DNA from: an uncultured Bacilli bacterium
GTDB lineage: Bacteria; Bacillota_I; Bacilli_A; RFN20; CAG-631
Direction of reading: 5' to 3'
Assembly: GCA_934215405.1 (NCBI GenBank)
Contig: CAKPZU010000015.1
Coordinates: 1-27,062 of the forward strand
DNA: 27,062 nt
Shown: piece after piece, positions 16,697 to 24,563 of the stretch
Position numbering within the stretch: the first letter of the stretch is position 1
Layout of the letters: each line of letters begins with the position of its first letter
Notes under the pieces: generated by a model
Databases searched by the model: none
What the model was told of the DNA's origin: nothing
The model's input: the letters and a program-made list of their open reading frames with translations, nothing else
Made by a program: the position numbers and the translations under genes

Positions 16697-17194
16697 ATGA
16701 TTCACGTTGTATTATTTCAACCAGAAATACCACCAAATACAGGAAACATTATAAGAACCTGTATGGCTAGTAATAGCAAGCTTCATTTAATAAAGCCTTT
16801 AGGATTTGAAATATCAGATGCTTCATTTAAAAGAGCAGGACTTGATTATTTACGTTCTTTTAAGTTTGATGTTCATGAAAATTTCGATGATTTTTTAAAC
16901 ACATGTAAGCCAGATGATAATAATACTTATATTATCACTCGCTTTGGAAGCTATATTTATAGTGAAGCACCATTAAATGATGAAACTAAGGATTATTATT
17001 TTATATTTGGTAGTGAAACTCATGGTTTACCAGATTACATTCATAAAAAATATGAAGCACATCGTTTAAGAGTGCCAATGGCAGCTGATGCTAGATGTTT
17101 AAATTTATCAAATACTGTAGCAATTATAGTTTTTGAAGCATTACGTCAGCAAAATTTTCCTACACTTTCAAGGGAAAATGTTTTAGAAGGATAA
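16697..17194 (+). CDS. trmL: tRNA (cytidine/uridine-34 2'-O)-methyltransferase
   Basis: This SPOUT-class methyltransferase adds a 2'-O-methyl group to the wobble nucleotide of certain leucine tRNAs, using SAM. The 165-aa length is normal for TrmL. Visible motifs are the N-terminal FQPEIPPNTGNIIRTC, the knot loop IFGSETHGLP and the C-terminal RVPMAADARCLNLSNTVAI. The ATG at 16697 is the only start that keeps the N-terminal motif, yet it lacks a Shine-Dalgarno sequence at usual spacing; the nearest AGGA is in the hairpin arm about 17 nt upstream. It is convergent with the thioredoxin-like lipoprotein gene. Confidence 0.95.
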   Translation: MIHVVLFQPEIPPNTGNIIRTCMASNSKLHLIKPLGFEISDASFKRAGLDYLRSFKFDVHENFDDFLNTCKPDDNNTYIITRFGSYIYSEAPLNDETKDYYFIFGSETHGLPDYIHKKYEAHRLRVPMAADARCLNLSNTVAIIVFEALRQQNFPTLSRENVLEG

Positions 17195-17198
17195 AATA

Positions 17199-17231
17199 AA
17201 ATAAGAGAATGTTTGTAGCATTCTCTTATTT
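17199..17231. terminator. Bidirectional terminator between trmL and the thioredoxin-like lipoprotein gene
   Basis: A perfect 13-bp stem (17199-17211 with 17219-17231) has a 7-nt loop and A/T-rich flanks on both sides. The stop codon of the minus-strand gene (17226-17228) lies inside the stem. Confidence 0.85.
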
Positions 17232-17849
17232 ACTTTCAATTGCTTCAATATTAAATGGTCCGATTTGTAAATATAATGATGATAAAGGAAATTCCATGAA
17301 TTCTTTAAATGAATTATAAAAGGTTTCATCATTAGTAGTATCTAAGTTACTTAAAACATTATTGCTAATTTTGTATTCCTTACCATTTTGATACCATATA
17401 ATTAATGGCGTAAATATAAAGATGTATTTGCTACTTACATATGGATAAGTATTAATTAATTCGTTTTCACCTATTTTAACATTATTGTTATAAACAATAT
17501 TATTTATTCTTTTATCTAAACGAGCAAGGCCATCGTCGTTTACGTTTCCAGTAAATGATCCTAAGGTATTATCAGCAAAGGAGTTATTACTATTAACATC
17601 TAAATTAATAGTATGAATATTTAAATTTTCATTATTATTTTCTTTTATATATCTATCTAAATATGGCTGTATTTTTTTGCAATTTGAGCATGTTGATGAC
17701 TTAAATACAAAAATAGCTTGCTTAGTAGCATCTTGATTATTAACAATATCAACATATTCTTTAAATGAAGTATAATTCTCATTATTACAGCTCACTACAG
17801 CATTAGCCATACAAAATAGAAGTGGTATTATAATTATTTTCTTTTTCAT
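17226..17849 (-). CDS. Thioredoxin-like lipoprotein (CSNC active site)
   Basis: This is a predicted extracytoplasmic thiol-disulfide protein of 207 aa. The ATG at 17849 is chosen because it gives a compact lipoprotein signal (MKKKIIII...) with lipobox VVSC (Cys21); a GTG at 17870 would add seven residues. Neither start has a clear ribosome binding site. After a short linker, a thioredoxin-fold beginning (AIFVFKSSTCSNCKK) places the redox pair at Cys54 and Cys57. A TPLIIWYQNG segment near the C-terminal third likely provides the cis-proline loop of the fold. The upstream gene encodes a paralogue with the same TPLI.WYQNG segment, so the pair arose by duplication. Whether it is an oxidase, reductase or non-catalytic protein cannot be told from sequence. 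Confidence 0.75.
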   Translation of the reverse strand: MKKKIIIIPLLFCMANAVVSCNNENYTSFKEYVDIVNNQDATKQAIFVFKSSTCSNCKKIQPYLDRYIKENNNENLNIHTINLDVNSNNSFADNTLGSFTGNVNDDGLARLDKRINNIVYNNNVKIGENELINTYPYVSSKYIFIFTPLIIWYQNGKEYKISNNVLSNLDTTNDETFYNSFKEFMEFPLSSLYLQIGPFNIEAIESK

Positions 17850-17862
17850 ATTCTTAAAGTAA

Positions 17863-17884
17863 AAAAGCACTAAATAGTGCTTTT
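17863..17884 (-). terminator. Hairpin between the two thioredoxin-like genes
   Basis: AAAAGCAC and GTGCTTTT form an 8-bp stem that can extend by two A-T pairs. On the minus strand it is followed by a short T-run. It includes part of the stop codon of the upstream gene (17883-17885). It may reduce rather than abolish transcription into the downstream paralogue, for which no separate promoter is evident. Confidence 0.6.
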
Positions 17885-18674
17885 ATTTTGCATAATCTAA
17901 GTCGAATCTTTCGTTCCAATCTTCAACCTTAGTAGTGTTAGATGTATCTCCACCAAAGTCTTGGATAAAGTTTTTGAATGATAAAGCTTTTGGCTTCTTT
18001 TCATTTGCTTCCCATTCTAGGAACGAACAGTTTTCAAATGTATTGCTGATTCTTGTTTCAACACCATTTTGATACCACATAATTAATGGAGTAGCAACAT
18101 ATGAATATGGATCATCATCACTGCTAATACTTGTTACTTCAGTATAGCTTCCACCAGCTGTATTTACGAAGTCTTCAATTCTATTATCAAGTTGTTTTAC
18201 ATAGTCAACATCTAGACTATCCTTATATGCAGGTGATTTATAACCAGCAGTTGCATCTTTATATCTATAACATTTTACGCCATCAAATTCTTTCTTTTTG
18301 CTAGATAATGATAAGTCAACGTTATAAATTTTAAAACTTGCAGAACTATAAGAATCAGACTTTAAATACTCATTCATACCTTTATAGAATTTTGGGCAAA
18401 TATCGCAACCTTTTTGTGTGAAAACAAATATTAATCCTTCTTCATCTTCACTATCAGCTTGTGCTTTTACTTTTTCAACATATTCACCATAAGTGATTTT
18501 TTCCATTTTGTTAGTTGTTGTTAAAGCAGTCCAGCCTTTTTTAATAGCTGCAGTTAATGGACTTAATGAAAATAAGATAACGAAAATAACTACAACAATT
18601 AATAATGGTTGAATCCATGCAGTTTCATGGATATATTTACCAATTTTCTTAAAAAATGCTTTCACTTTTTTCAT
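17883..18674 (-). CDS. Membrane-anchored thioredoxin-like protein (CDIC active site)
   Basis: This is a predicted membrane-bound thiol-disulfide protein of 263 aa. A basic N-terminus (residues 1-19) is followed by one membrane helix (about 22-41) and an external domain. GLIFVFTQKGCDICPKFY places the redox pair at Cys90 and Cys93, typical of thioredoxin folds, and ATPLIMWYQNG supplies the likely cis-proline. A further Cys-containing insertion (near KCYRYK) and an acidic linker set it apart from its smaller paralogue downstream. ATG 18674 follows AGGAGGT with 9 nt spacing, and a good promoter lies 45-75 nt upstream. The natural substrate is unknown; Cys-rich surface proteins such as those at 173-10638 are a reasonable but untested guess. 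Confidence 0.8.
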   Translation of the reverse strand: MKKVKAFFKKIGKYIHETAWIQPLLIVVVIFVILFSLSPLTAAIKKGWTALTTTNKMEKITYGEYVEKVKAQADSEDEEGLIFVFTQKGCDICPKFYKGMNEYLKSDSYSSASFKIYNVDLSLSSKKKEFDGVKCYRYKDATAGYKSPAYKDSLDVDYVKQLDNRIEDFVNTAGGSYTEVTSISSDDDPYSYVATPLIMWYQNGVETRISNTFENCSFLEWEANEKKPKALSFKNFIQDFGGDTSNTTKVEDWNERFDLDYAK

Positions 18675-18718
18675 ATTTGTAATACCTCCTAAAAATCAAA
18701 TACTACATATGCTTATTT

Positions 18719-18748
18719 ATCATATCACAAAAACGTATTCTTTTTCAA
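18719..18748 (-). promoter_or_regulatory. Promoter of the thioredoxin-like gene pair
   Basis: On the minus strand TTGAAA (18748-18743) is separated by 18 bp from TATGAT (18724-18719), and TGA immediately precedes the -10, giving an extended -10. It is about 45 bp upstream of the ATG, leaving room for the AGGAGGT site. Confidence 0.6.
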
Positions 18749-18799
18749 TAATATTTTTAATATTATAGAAAATATGTTTAAAAAAAATCTAATCTATTA

Positions 18800-18805
18800 T
18801 ATAAT
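18800..18805 (+). promoter_or_regulatory. Candidate -10 of the 191-aa membrane protein gene
   Basis: TATAAT lies 20 bp before the ATG at 18826 and only about 8 bp before the GAGGAAG ribosome binding site, so the leader would be very short. The matching -35 (TTTAAA, 18777-18782) is weak. Confidence 0.4.
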
Positions 18806-18825
18806 AATGCCAAGAGGAAGAAAAA

Positions 18826-19401
18826 ATGACAGCAAAAAAACAGATATCAGAGATATTAATTAAAATCCTTTTTGCAATAATTGGCTTTGTTTTGTCAATT
18901 AATATAATCAAAGATATTATTTCACTAATACCCTTATTCAATACGTCTTTGAATGAAAATGAGCTATATTCTTTAATATCTAATACTAATATTGGCTCGA
19001 TTTATTTAAAAATTGGAGCAGTTGAGGGAATAAATAGTACAATAATGTATACTGCTTTAGTTGCTTTTTTTGATAATATTCCTCTTTTTTATGTTTTGTT
19101 TTTCTCAATAATAGTTATTCTTTCATTAATTTATTTTATTTTTAGTAAATGGAATTTGCTTGAAATATACATAAAAATGGCTTATATAGTTCTTTCCTTA
19201 TATGTTTTTAAATATATTTTTTATGGGCTAGCATTTGTATTATTCTATACTGGTAGCTTTAATTCCTTAAGTTCTTCTTTGATTATTGGTAATGTAATTT
19301 TTATGATTTTTTCTTTAGGAGAACTATTTATTATGTTTTTATGGATTTTAAAAATGTTTTTAAATATAGTAGATGATGTAAAAACGCTACTAAATAATTG
19401 A
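18826..19401 (+). CDS. Hypothetical four-helix integral membrane protein
   Basis: I do not recognise this 191-aa protein. Four strongly hydrophobic segments are visible, at about residues 9-33, 82-110, 113-143 and 150-180. The loop between the first two (about 34-80) is the longest soluble part. There are no charged residues in the helices that would suggest a channel or a transporter motif, and no Cys. ATG 18826 follows GAGGAAG. It is divergent from the thioredoxin-like genes and precedes the CNNM pair, which has its own promoter, so it is probably a single-gene unit. The stop is TGA. Confidence 0.7.
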   Translation: MTAKKQISEILIKILFAIIGFVLSINIIKDIISLIPLFNTSLNENELYSLISNTNIGSIYLKIGAVEGINSTIMYTALVAFFDNIPLFYVLFFSIIVILSLIYFIFSKWNLLEIYIKMAYIVLSLYVFKYIFYGLAFVLFYTGSFNSLSSSLIIGNVIFMIFSLGELFIMFLWILKMFLNIVDDVKTLLNN

Positions 19402-19426
19402 ATTTCAAGTAAATTAATGGTATAAT
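19398..19426 (+). promoter_or_regulatory. Promoter of the CNNM/CorC gene pair
   Basis: TTGAAT (19398-19403), a 17-bp spacer, and TATAAT (19421-19426) preceded by TGG make one of the best promoters in the window. Its -35 overlaps the stop codon of the preceding gene. Confidence 0.75.
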
Positions 19427-19462
19427 TATACACGTTTATAAAGAGAGTGTGATTGATTTTAT

Positions 19463-20503
19463 ATGTCCAGCCTGACGCGTTGTATTATTTTAATTGTATT
19501 ACTTTTACTTTCTGCCTTTTTCTCAATGACTGAAAGTGCCTTTTCTTATTGTAACCAAATAAAGTTAAAAGTTGCAGCAGATGAAGGAAGTAAAAGTGCT
19601 AAATTAGCTTTGAAATGTCTAAAAAAATTCGACAAATATTTAATTTCTGGCTTGATTGGAAATAATATAGTAAATATTATCTTTTCAGTTTTATCAACTA
19701 TGCTTTGCATAAGTATCTTAAATGAAAGTTTTAATATAGAGTTAAATAAAGCAAATGATTTAAGTGCAATAATTACGCCAATTGTTTCGACGATTATTGT
19801 TTTTTTTCTTGGCGAAATTATTCCTAAGGGAATTGGTAAAACATTAGCTAATAAAATATGTCAAATATGTGTTTATCCTTTAATTGCAATTAGCTTTATT
19901 TTAACGCCACTTTCATTAATTTTCCAAGGAATGGTATTTTTAGTTAAAAAGCTTTTTAAATCTAAAGATGAAGATGTCTTAATTGATGAAGAGGATTTTC
20001 AAAATATTGTTGATTCAATTGAAGAAAAAGGCTTAATTGAAGAACAAGAAAGTAATATTATCCAATCAGCAGTTGATTTTGATGATACCAAGGTTAAGCA
20101 AGTTATGTGCAGTGTTGAAAATGTTTATGCCTTAGATATAGCAATAGCGACAGATAAGGATAAATTATTAGATTTTGTTTTAACGTGCTCATATACAAGA
20201 ATACCAGTTTATAAAGATAATATTAACAATATAATTGGTATTTTACATGTCCAAAAGCTATTAAAAGCCATAATGCAAAAAAAGGAATATAGTATTGAAA
20301 AATTATTAGTTAAACCAATATTTGTTAAACCCAATGTCCATTTAGATACACTTTTTGAAGAGTTTAAAAAGAAAAAAACTCATATGGCTGTTGTCAATGA
20401 TAAAGACAATAATACATTAGGTATTGTTACAATGGAAGACGTACTTGAGGAATTAGTTGGCGATATTGATGAAAGCAATGAAGGCGGTGTTTCTCATGAA
20501 TAG
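19463..20503 (+). CDS. CNNM/CorC-family (DUF21-CBS) membrane protein lacking the C-terminal domain
   Basis: This is a predicted divalent-cation (probably Mg2+) transport or efflux protein of the CNNM/CorC/HlyC family, 346 aa. The N-terminal DUF21 membrane domain (about 1-185) has SAFFSMTESAF, GNNIVNI and LGEIIPKGIGK, matching family motifs. A CBS pair follows (about 205-335), with SYTRIPVY and MAVVNDKDNNTLGIVTMEDVLEEL. The protein ends right after the second CBS motif, so it lacks the CorC/HlyC C-terminal domain present in the next gene. The ribosome binding site before ATG 19463 is weak (GAGAGTG, about 14 nt away). It overlaps the next gene by 8 nt, so translation is probably coupled, and the two products may form a heteromer. 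Confidence 0.9.
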   Translation: MSSLTRCIILIVLLLLSAFFSMTESAFSYCNQIKLKVAADEGSKSAKLALKCLKKFDKYLISGLIGNNIVNIIFSVLSTMLCISILNESFNIELNKANDLSAIITPIVSTIIVFFLGEIIPKGIGKTLANKICQICVYPLIAISFILTPLSLIFQGMVFLVKKLFKSKDEDVLIDEEDFQNIVDSIEEKGLIEEQESNIIQSAVDFDDTKVKQVMCSVENVYALDIAIATDKDKLLDFVLTCSYTRIPVYKDNINNIIGILHVQKLLKAIMQKKEYSIEKLLVKPIFVKPNVHLDTLFEEFKKKKTHMAVVNDKDNNTLGIVTMEDVLEELVGDIDESNEGGVSHE

Positions 20504-21761
20504 TGCTCTTATTATTGCTATTGTTATTTGTATTATTTTTTCAGCATTTTTCTCATGTGTTGAAATGGCTTATGCTAAAGTAAATAAAATGAAGCTAGAA
20601 CGTGATGCTTCAAAAAATAAAACAAGTTCCAAAATAGCTTTATCATTTGTAAATGATTATAACAATACAATTACAATTATTTTAATTGGAAATAATTTAG
20701 TTAATATAGCTGCATCATCTATAGCTACAATTTTATTTGTTGCTATTTCACCAGAGCATGGTGAAACATTAGCAGTAATTGTTATGTCAATTATAGTTTT
20801 AATATTTGGTGAAATTATTCCTAAAAATCTTGCTACGGTTTATCCATATGGGATTTCTTGTTCATTCTCATATCCAATGCTATTTTTTAAATATTTATTA
20901 TATCCTATTACATTTGTTGTACAAAAGATTTTAAATGGCTTTAATAAATTATTAAAGAAGCATAAGACTGAAGAGGTAACAGATGATGAGTTAATTGAAA
21001 TGGTTGATTCTATGGAAGAGCAAGGATTAATCGATGAAGATACTCAAGAATTAATAACAAATGCTATTGATTTTATTGATGTAGATGCAGTTGAAGTCAT
21101 GGTTCATAGACGTGATGTTTTTGGCTTTGATATAAATGATGATATTAATGAATTACTAAATAATCCACATTTACTTGATTATTCAAGAATACCTGTTTAT
21201 GATGATAATATTGATAATATTTTAGGTATATTAAATACTAAAGAATTGATAAAATTACATCTTAACAATGAAAAAATCGAAATCAAAGAATTATTAACAA
21301 TTCCACTTTATGTTTATCAAACACAATCAATTTCTGATGTTTTAAAGGAATTAAGACAAAAGCACATTCATATGGGTGTAGTAAAGGATGAATATGGTGG
21401 AACAATGGGTATACTTACAATGGAAGATATTTTAGAGGAACTTGTAGGTGAAATATACGATGAAAAGGATTTTGAAGAAACAGAAGAATATCATAAGGTA
21501 AGTAAAAACAAATTTACTGTTGATGGAAACATGAACATTTATGATTTCTTTGATTTAATTAATTATAAATATGATGACGATTTTGAAAGCTTTTATTCAA
21601 CTGTTGGTGGTTGGATTACTGATGTATTACAGCACTTTCCAAAGGAAAAGGATTCATTTGAATTTAATGGCTATAAAATTAGAGTAATGAAAGCTAGTGA
21701 ATTTACTGTTGAAAGAGTTAGTGTTACCAAAATATATGATGAAAGTGAAGAAAAAGAATAA
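20496..21761 (+). CDS. CNNM/CorC-family (DUF21-CBS-CorC_HlyC) transporter
   Basis: This is a full-length CNNM/CorC/HlyC family member, a predicted Mg2+ or other cation exporter, 421 aa. ATG 20496 is chosen over in-frame upstream ATGs because it follows AAGGCGGTG and gives the normal start of the DUF21 domain; it overlaps the preceding gene's stop as ATGAATAG. The DUF21 domain has FSCVEMAYAKVNKMKLERD, GNNLVNIAAS and FGEIIPKNLA. The CBS pair has DYSRIPVYDDNIDNILGI and MGVVKDEYGGTMGILTMEDILEEL. The C-terminal CorC_HlyC domain (about 335-415) carries DGNMNIYDFFDLINY and the YSTVGGWI segment. It is the complete partner of the shorter paralogue just upstream. Confidence 0.92.
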   Translation: MNSALIIAIVICIIFSAFFSCVEMAYAKVNKMKLERDASKNKTSSKIALSFVNDYNNTITIILIGNNLVNIAASSIATILFVAISPEHGETLAVIVMSIIVLIFGEIIPKNLATVYPYGISCSFSYPMLFFKYLLYPITFVVQKILNGFNKLLKKHKTEEVTDDELIEMVDSMEEQGLIDEDTQELITNAIDFIDVDAVEVMVHRRDVFGFDINDDINELLNNPHLLDYSRIPVYDDNIDNILGILNTKELIKLHLNNEKIEIKELLTIPLYVYQTQSISDVLKELRQKHIHMGVVKDEYGGTMGILTMEDILEELVGEIYDEKDFEETEEYHKVSKNKFTVDGNMNIYDFFDLINYKYDDDFESFYSTVGGWITDVLQHFPKEKDSFEFNGYKIRVMKASEFTVERVSVTKIYDESEEKE

Positions 21762-21788
21762 TTAGTCATATATTATAATGGTGATTAG

Positions 21789-22133
21789 ATGCTAACGCTT
21801 CAAATATGGGACAAAAATAGTTATGAAAATTCTTTTTTAGATAAAATAAAAGCGATAGTAAAAGCTACTAGCCTAAATATTTATTGTGGTTTTGACTATG
21901 GCTTTTTTGATGGCTTTGAAATATTTTATGGAACAAATAAAGATAGCACAATAGCAAATAAGGTTTATAATGAATTAAAGAATAAAAAGCTAAATATAAA
22001 GATATGTAGTAATATTCCTTATGATTTTGATTTAATTCTATTATTTGGATATACTAATAATAAAACACAAAGAAAATATCTAAAAAGGAAAGAAAAAGAT
22101 ATCATTAAAGCTTTAAGAAGATGCTTTAATTAA
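21789..22133 (+). CDS. Small hypothetical protein
   Basis: This 114-aa protein is not recognised. ATG 21789 comes only 3 nt after GGTGAT, an unusually tight spacing, and a TATAAT (21774-21779) lies directly upstream, so it could have its own near-leaderless transcript or be read through from the CNNM genes. It has no signal peptide or membrane helix. The layout GFEIFYG followed by a helix, then LILLFGYTNNKTQRKYL and a basic helix, faintly recalls the C-terminal half of Amidase_3 cell-wall amidases. The zinc ligands and catalytic Glu of that family are not visible, so this may be coincidence or a degenerate copy. The last 20 residues are highly basic. Confidence 0.6.
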   Translation: MLTLQIWDKNSYENSFLDKIKAIVKATSLNIYCGFDYGFFDGFEIFYGTNKDSTIANKVYNELKNKKLNIKICSNIPYDFDLILLFGYTNNKTQRKYLKRKEKDIIKALRRCFN

Positions 22134-22158
22134 AAATTACAAATGCTTTTAAAAAACT

Positions 22159-22172
22159 TGTAAGTGCTTTCA
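22159..22172. promoter_or_regulatory. Candidate cre-like (CcpA) site upstream of rnj
   Basis: TGTAAGTGCTTTCA is a dyad that matches the cre consensus TGWAARCGYTWNCW at 13 of 14 positions, with T instead of the central C. It lies about 35 bp upstream of the RNase J -10 element. A single site in AT-rich DNA may be chance, and no CcpA gene is in the window. Confidence 0.3.
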
Positions 22173-22203
22173 ATACAATTATGCTTTAAAAAAATAAAAG
22201 TTA

Positions 22204-22212
22204 TGTTATAAT
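22204..22212 (+). promoter_or_regulatory. Extended -10 promoter of the RNase J gene
   Basis: TGTTATAAT contains a perfect TATAAT (22207-22212) with TG one base upstream. The -35 region at 17 bp (CTTTAA) is poor. The leader to ATG 22261 is about 42 nt and carries the AGAAGGAG ribosome binding site. Confidence 0.6.
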
Positions 22213-22260
22213 AGTATCAAGAGCTGTTGAACAGATATATATTAGAAGGAGTGGTATTTT

Positions 22261-23982
22261 ATGGAAAATAATAGTAGCAATTTAAATGCGCCAACTAAAA
22301 GTGAAAATAAAATAATTAAGACATATATCTTTGCCCTTGGAGGTTTAAATGAAATAGGTAAGAATACTTATTGTATTGAACATGGCGGCGATATAATAAT
22401 TATTGATGCTGGTGTAAAATTCCCTGAAAATGAACTTCCAGGTATTGATTATGTAATACCTGATTATAAATACTTAATAAGAAATAGTGCTCGTATTAAA
22501 GGACTTTTTATAACACACGGCCATGAAGACCATATTGGTGGTATCCCATTTTTACTACAAATGGTTAATATTCCAATTATTTATGCTTCAAAATTAACAG
22601 CTGGCTTGATTAGAAATAAGCTTGAAGAAAATAACCTAAAAAGTACAACTAATATTCAAGAAATTTCTTCATCTAGTGTTGTAAAAATTGGACAAATGAA
22701 AATATCATTTTTCTCAACAACCCATTCTATTCCTGATTCATTAGGATTATGTATTGATACTCCAAATGGTAGAATAATTGAAACAGGAGATTTTAAGGTA
22801 GACTTAACTCCATTAGGTGAAGATATTGAACTTGCTCGTATTGCTCGCTTTGGTGAAGAAGGCGTTACTTTATATATGGCTGATTCAACAAATGCTGAGG
22901 TAGAAGGATCATCTAAATCTGAAAGAGATGTTGCTAAATCATTACATGAAATATTTAAAAGCGCAACTGGAAGAATTATTATTGCTACATTTGCAAGTAA
23001 CGTTCATAGAATTCAACAAATTATTGAAGCATCAGTTAAATATAATAGAAAAATATTAGTTTTTGGACGTTCAATGGAAAATGCTATTTCAACTGGAAGA
23101 AAGCTTGGATATATTAAATGTCCAGATAATTATATTTATGATATTGAAACTGCTAAAATATCAGCATATCAAAATCTAAATGAATTATTAATTTTATGTA
23201 CTGGTTCACAAGGTGAACCAATGGCAGCCTTAAGTAGAATTGCTAACAATACTCATAAGGTAATTAAAATAATACCTGGTGATACTGTTATTTTCTCATC
23301 AAATCCAATTCCTGGAAATTTATCTCCAGTTACAAAGGTTATTAACATGCTTTCAAAGCAAGGTGCTGAAGTAATTGTAAATAGTGCTTTATATTCAATT
23401 CATACATCAGGTCATGCTCAAAGAGAAGAATTAAAATTGATGCTAAAGCTTGTAAAGCCTAAATATTTTATGCCTGTCCATGGTGAATATAGAATGCTTA
23501 AGTTACATGCTGATTTAGCTGTAAAAATGGGCGTTTGTGATAGAGAAAAAACATTCCTTTGCAACAATGGTGATGTATTAGTTATGTATCGTGGTGAAGT
23601 AAAGCGTGGAAAGACTATGGAGGTTGGAACACGTTATATTGATGGTAAGGATATAAATGGTATTGATGATGCTATAATTAAGGATAGAAAGCGTTTAGGA
23701 AGCGATGGATTAATATCAGTTGTTATTCCTATTGACTTAAAAAATAATACTATGCTAAAGCCACCATCAATTGTTTCAAGAGGATTTATCTTCTTAAAAG
23801 AACGTGGTGAATTATTAATTGAAGCTGAGCATGTTGTTTATGATGCATTATCTAAGCTTATGAAAAAGAAAGTAACTGTTGCTGAAATTAAAAATGAAAT
23901 AAAGGTAGTTACTTCTGATTTTGTTTATGATAGAACACAAAGAGAGCCAATTATTATTCCAGTAATTTTGTATAGAAACTAA
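22261..23982 (+). CDS. rnj: Ribonuclease J
   Basis: This metallo-beta-lactamase/beta-CASP ribonuclease has 5'-3' exonuclease and endonuclease activity in mRNA decay and rRNA maturation in Firmicutes. At 573 aa it is of normal length. The N-terminal FALGGLNEIGKNTYCIE and THGHEDHIGG (His86, His88, Asp90, His91) form the zinc-binding core; the beta-CASP part has the TGSQGEPMAAL motif and the later VHGEYRML (His407). A C-terminal domain of about 120 aa follows. The first 18 residues are a polar tail rich in Asn and Ser. Whether it corresponds to RNase J1 or J2 cannot be decided, although the complete active site favours a catalytically active, J1-like enzyme. The Maf gene starts 2 nt after its stop, so the two are cotranscribed. 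Confidence 0.96.
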   Translation: MENNSSNLNAPTKSENKIIKTYIFALGGLNEIGKNTYCIEHGGDIIIIDAGVKFPENELPGIDYVIPDYKYLIRNSARIKGLFITHGHEDHIGGIPFLLQMVNIPIIYASKLTAGLIRNKLEENNLKSTTNIQEISSSSVVKIGQMKISFFSTTHSIPDSLGLCIDTPNGRIIETGDFKVDLTPLGEDIELARIARFGEEGVTLYMADSTNAEVEGSSKSERDVAKSLHEIFKSATGRIIIATFASNVHRIQQIIEASVKYNRKILVFGRSMENAISTGRKLGYIKCPDNYIYDIETAKISAYQNLNELLILCTGSQGEPMAALSRIANNTHKVIKIIPGDTVIFSSNPIPGNLSPVTKVINMLSKQGAEVIVNSALYSIHTSGHAQREELKLMLKLVKPKYFMPVHGEYRMLKLHADLAVKMGVCDREKTFLCNNGDVLVMYRGEVKRGKTMEVGTRYIDGKDINGIDDAIIKDRKRLGSDGLISVVIPIDLKNNTMLKPPSIVSRGFIFLKERGELLIEAEHVVYDALSKLMKKKVTVAEIKNEIKVVTSDFVYDRTQREPIIIPVILYRN

Positions 23983-23984
23983 TT

Positions 23985-24548
23985 ATGAGTAAAAAAATAG
24001 TACTGGCTAGTGCTTCTCCAAGAAGGCATGAATTATTAAAAGAAATATTTAAAGATTTTGAAGTTGATGTTTCAACTAAAGAAGAGAAAAAGCCTTTTTA
24101 TGTTAGTGTTAAAAATATGCCAATGTATTTAGCAAAGCAAAAAGCTAAGGAAGTTTTTAAAAGGCATACAAATGATATAATAATAGGTGCAGATACAATT
24201 GTTTATATTGACCATAAAGCATTAGGTAAACCAAAAGACTATAATGATGCAAAAAGAATGATTTCCTTGCTTTCAAATAGAACGCATGAGGTAATTACTG
24301 GAGTATGTATTATGTCTAAGGATTTTATTGATACATTTAAAGTAATAAGCAAGGTTACATTTAAAGAATTATCAATGGAGGAAATTGAAAAATATTGTAT
24401 GTTAAAAACAATTTATGATAAAGCTGGAGCATATGCTATCCAAGGTGAAGCTAAGGATTTTGTTATAAATGTTGAAGGTGAATATAATAATATTGTTGGA
24501 TTACCAACTAAAAAATTAAAAGAAAAATTAAAAAAACATTCAATTTAA
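23985..24548 (+). CDS. maf: Maf family nucleoside triphosphate pyrophosphatase
   Basis: This enzyme hydrolyses non-canonical or excess nucleoside triphosphates (dTTP/UTP type in this family) to monophosphates and has been linked to septum formation. At 187 aa it has normal length. The N-terminal LASASPRRHELL motif, IIGADTIVYID with the likely catalytic aspartate, and the AYAIQGEAKDFVINVEGEYNNIVGLP segment are typical of Maf. ATG 23985 is 2 nt downstream of the rnj stop and lacks its own ribosome binding site, so it probably depends on translational coupling. A terminator hairpin overlaps its last codons. Confidence 0.94.
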   Translation: MSKKIVLASASPRRHELLKEIFKDFEVDVSTKEEKKPFYVSVKNMPMYLAKQKAKEVFKRHTNDIIIGADTIVYIDHKALGKPKDYNDAKRMISLLSNRTHEVITGVCIMSKDFIDTFKVISKVTFKELSMEEIEKYCMLKTIYDKAGAYAIQGEAKDFVINVEGEYNNIVGLPTKKLKEKLKKHSI

Positions 24549-24563
24549 GAATGTTCTTTTTGT
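24535..24563 (+). terminator. Intrinsic terminator of the rnj-maf operon
   Basis: AACATTC (24535-24541) pairs with GAATGTT (24549-24555), followed by CTTTTTGTT. The maf stop codon (24546-24548) lies in the loop. Confidence 0.75.

Noticed and set aside
17249..18674. Thioredoxin-like pair as peroxiredoxin or DsbA
   Set aside because: The CxxC sequences (CSNC, CDIC) and flanks do not match DsbA (CPHC) or peroxiredoxin motifs, so only the general fold is called.
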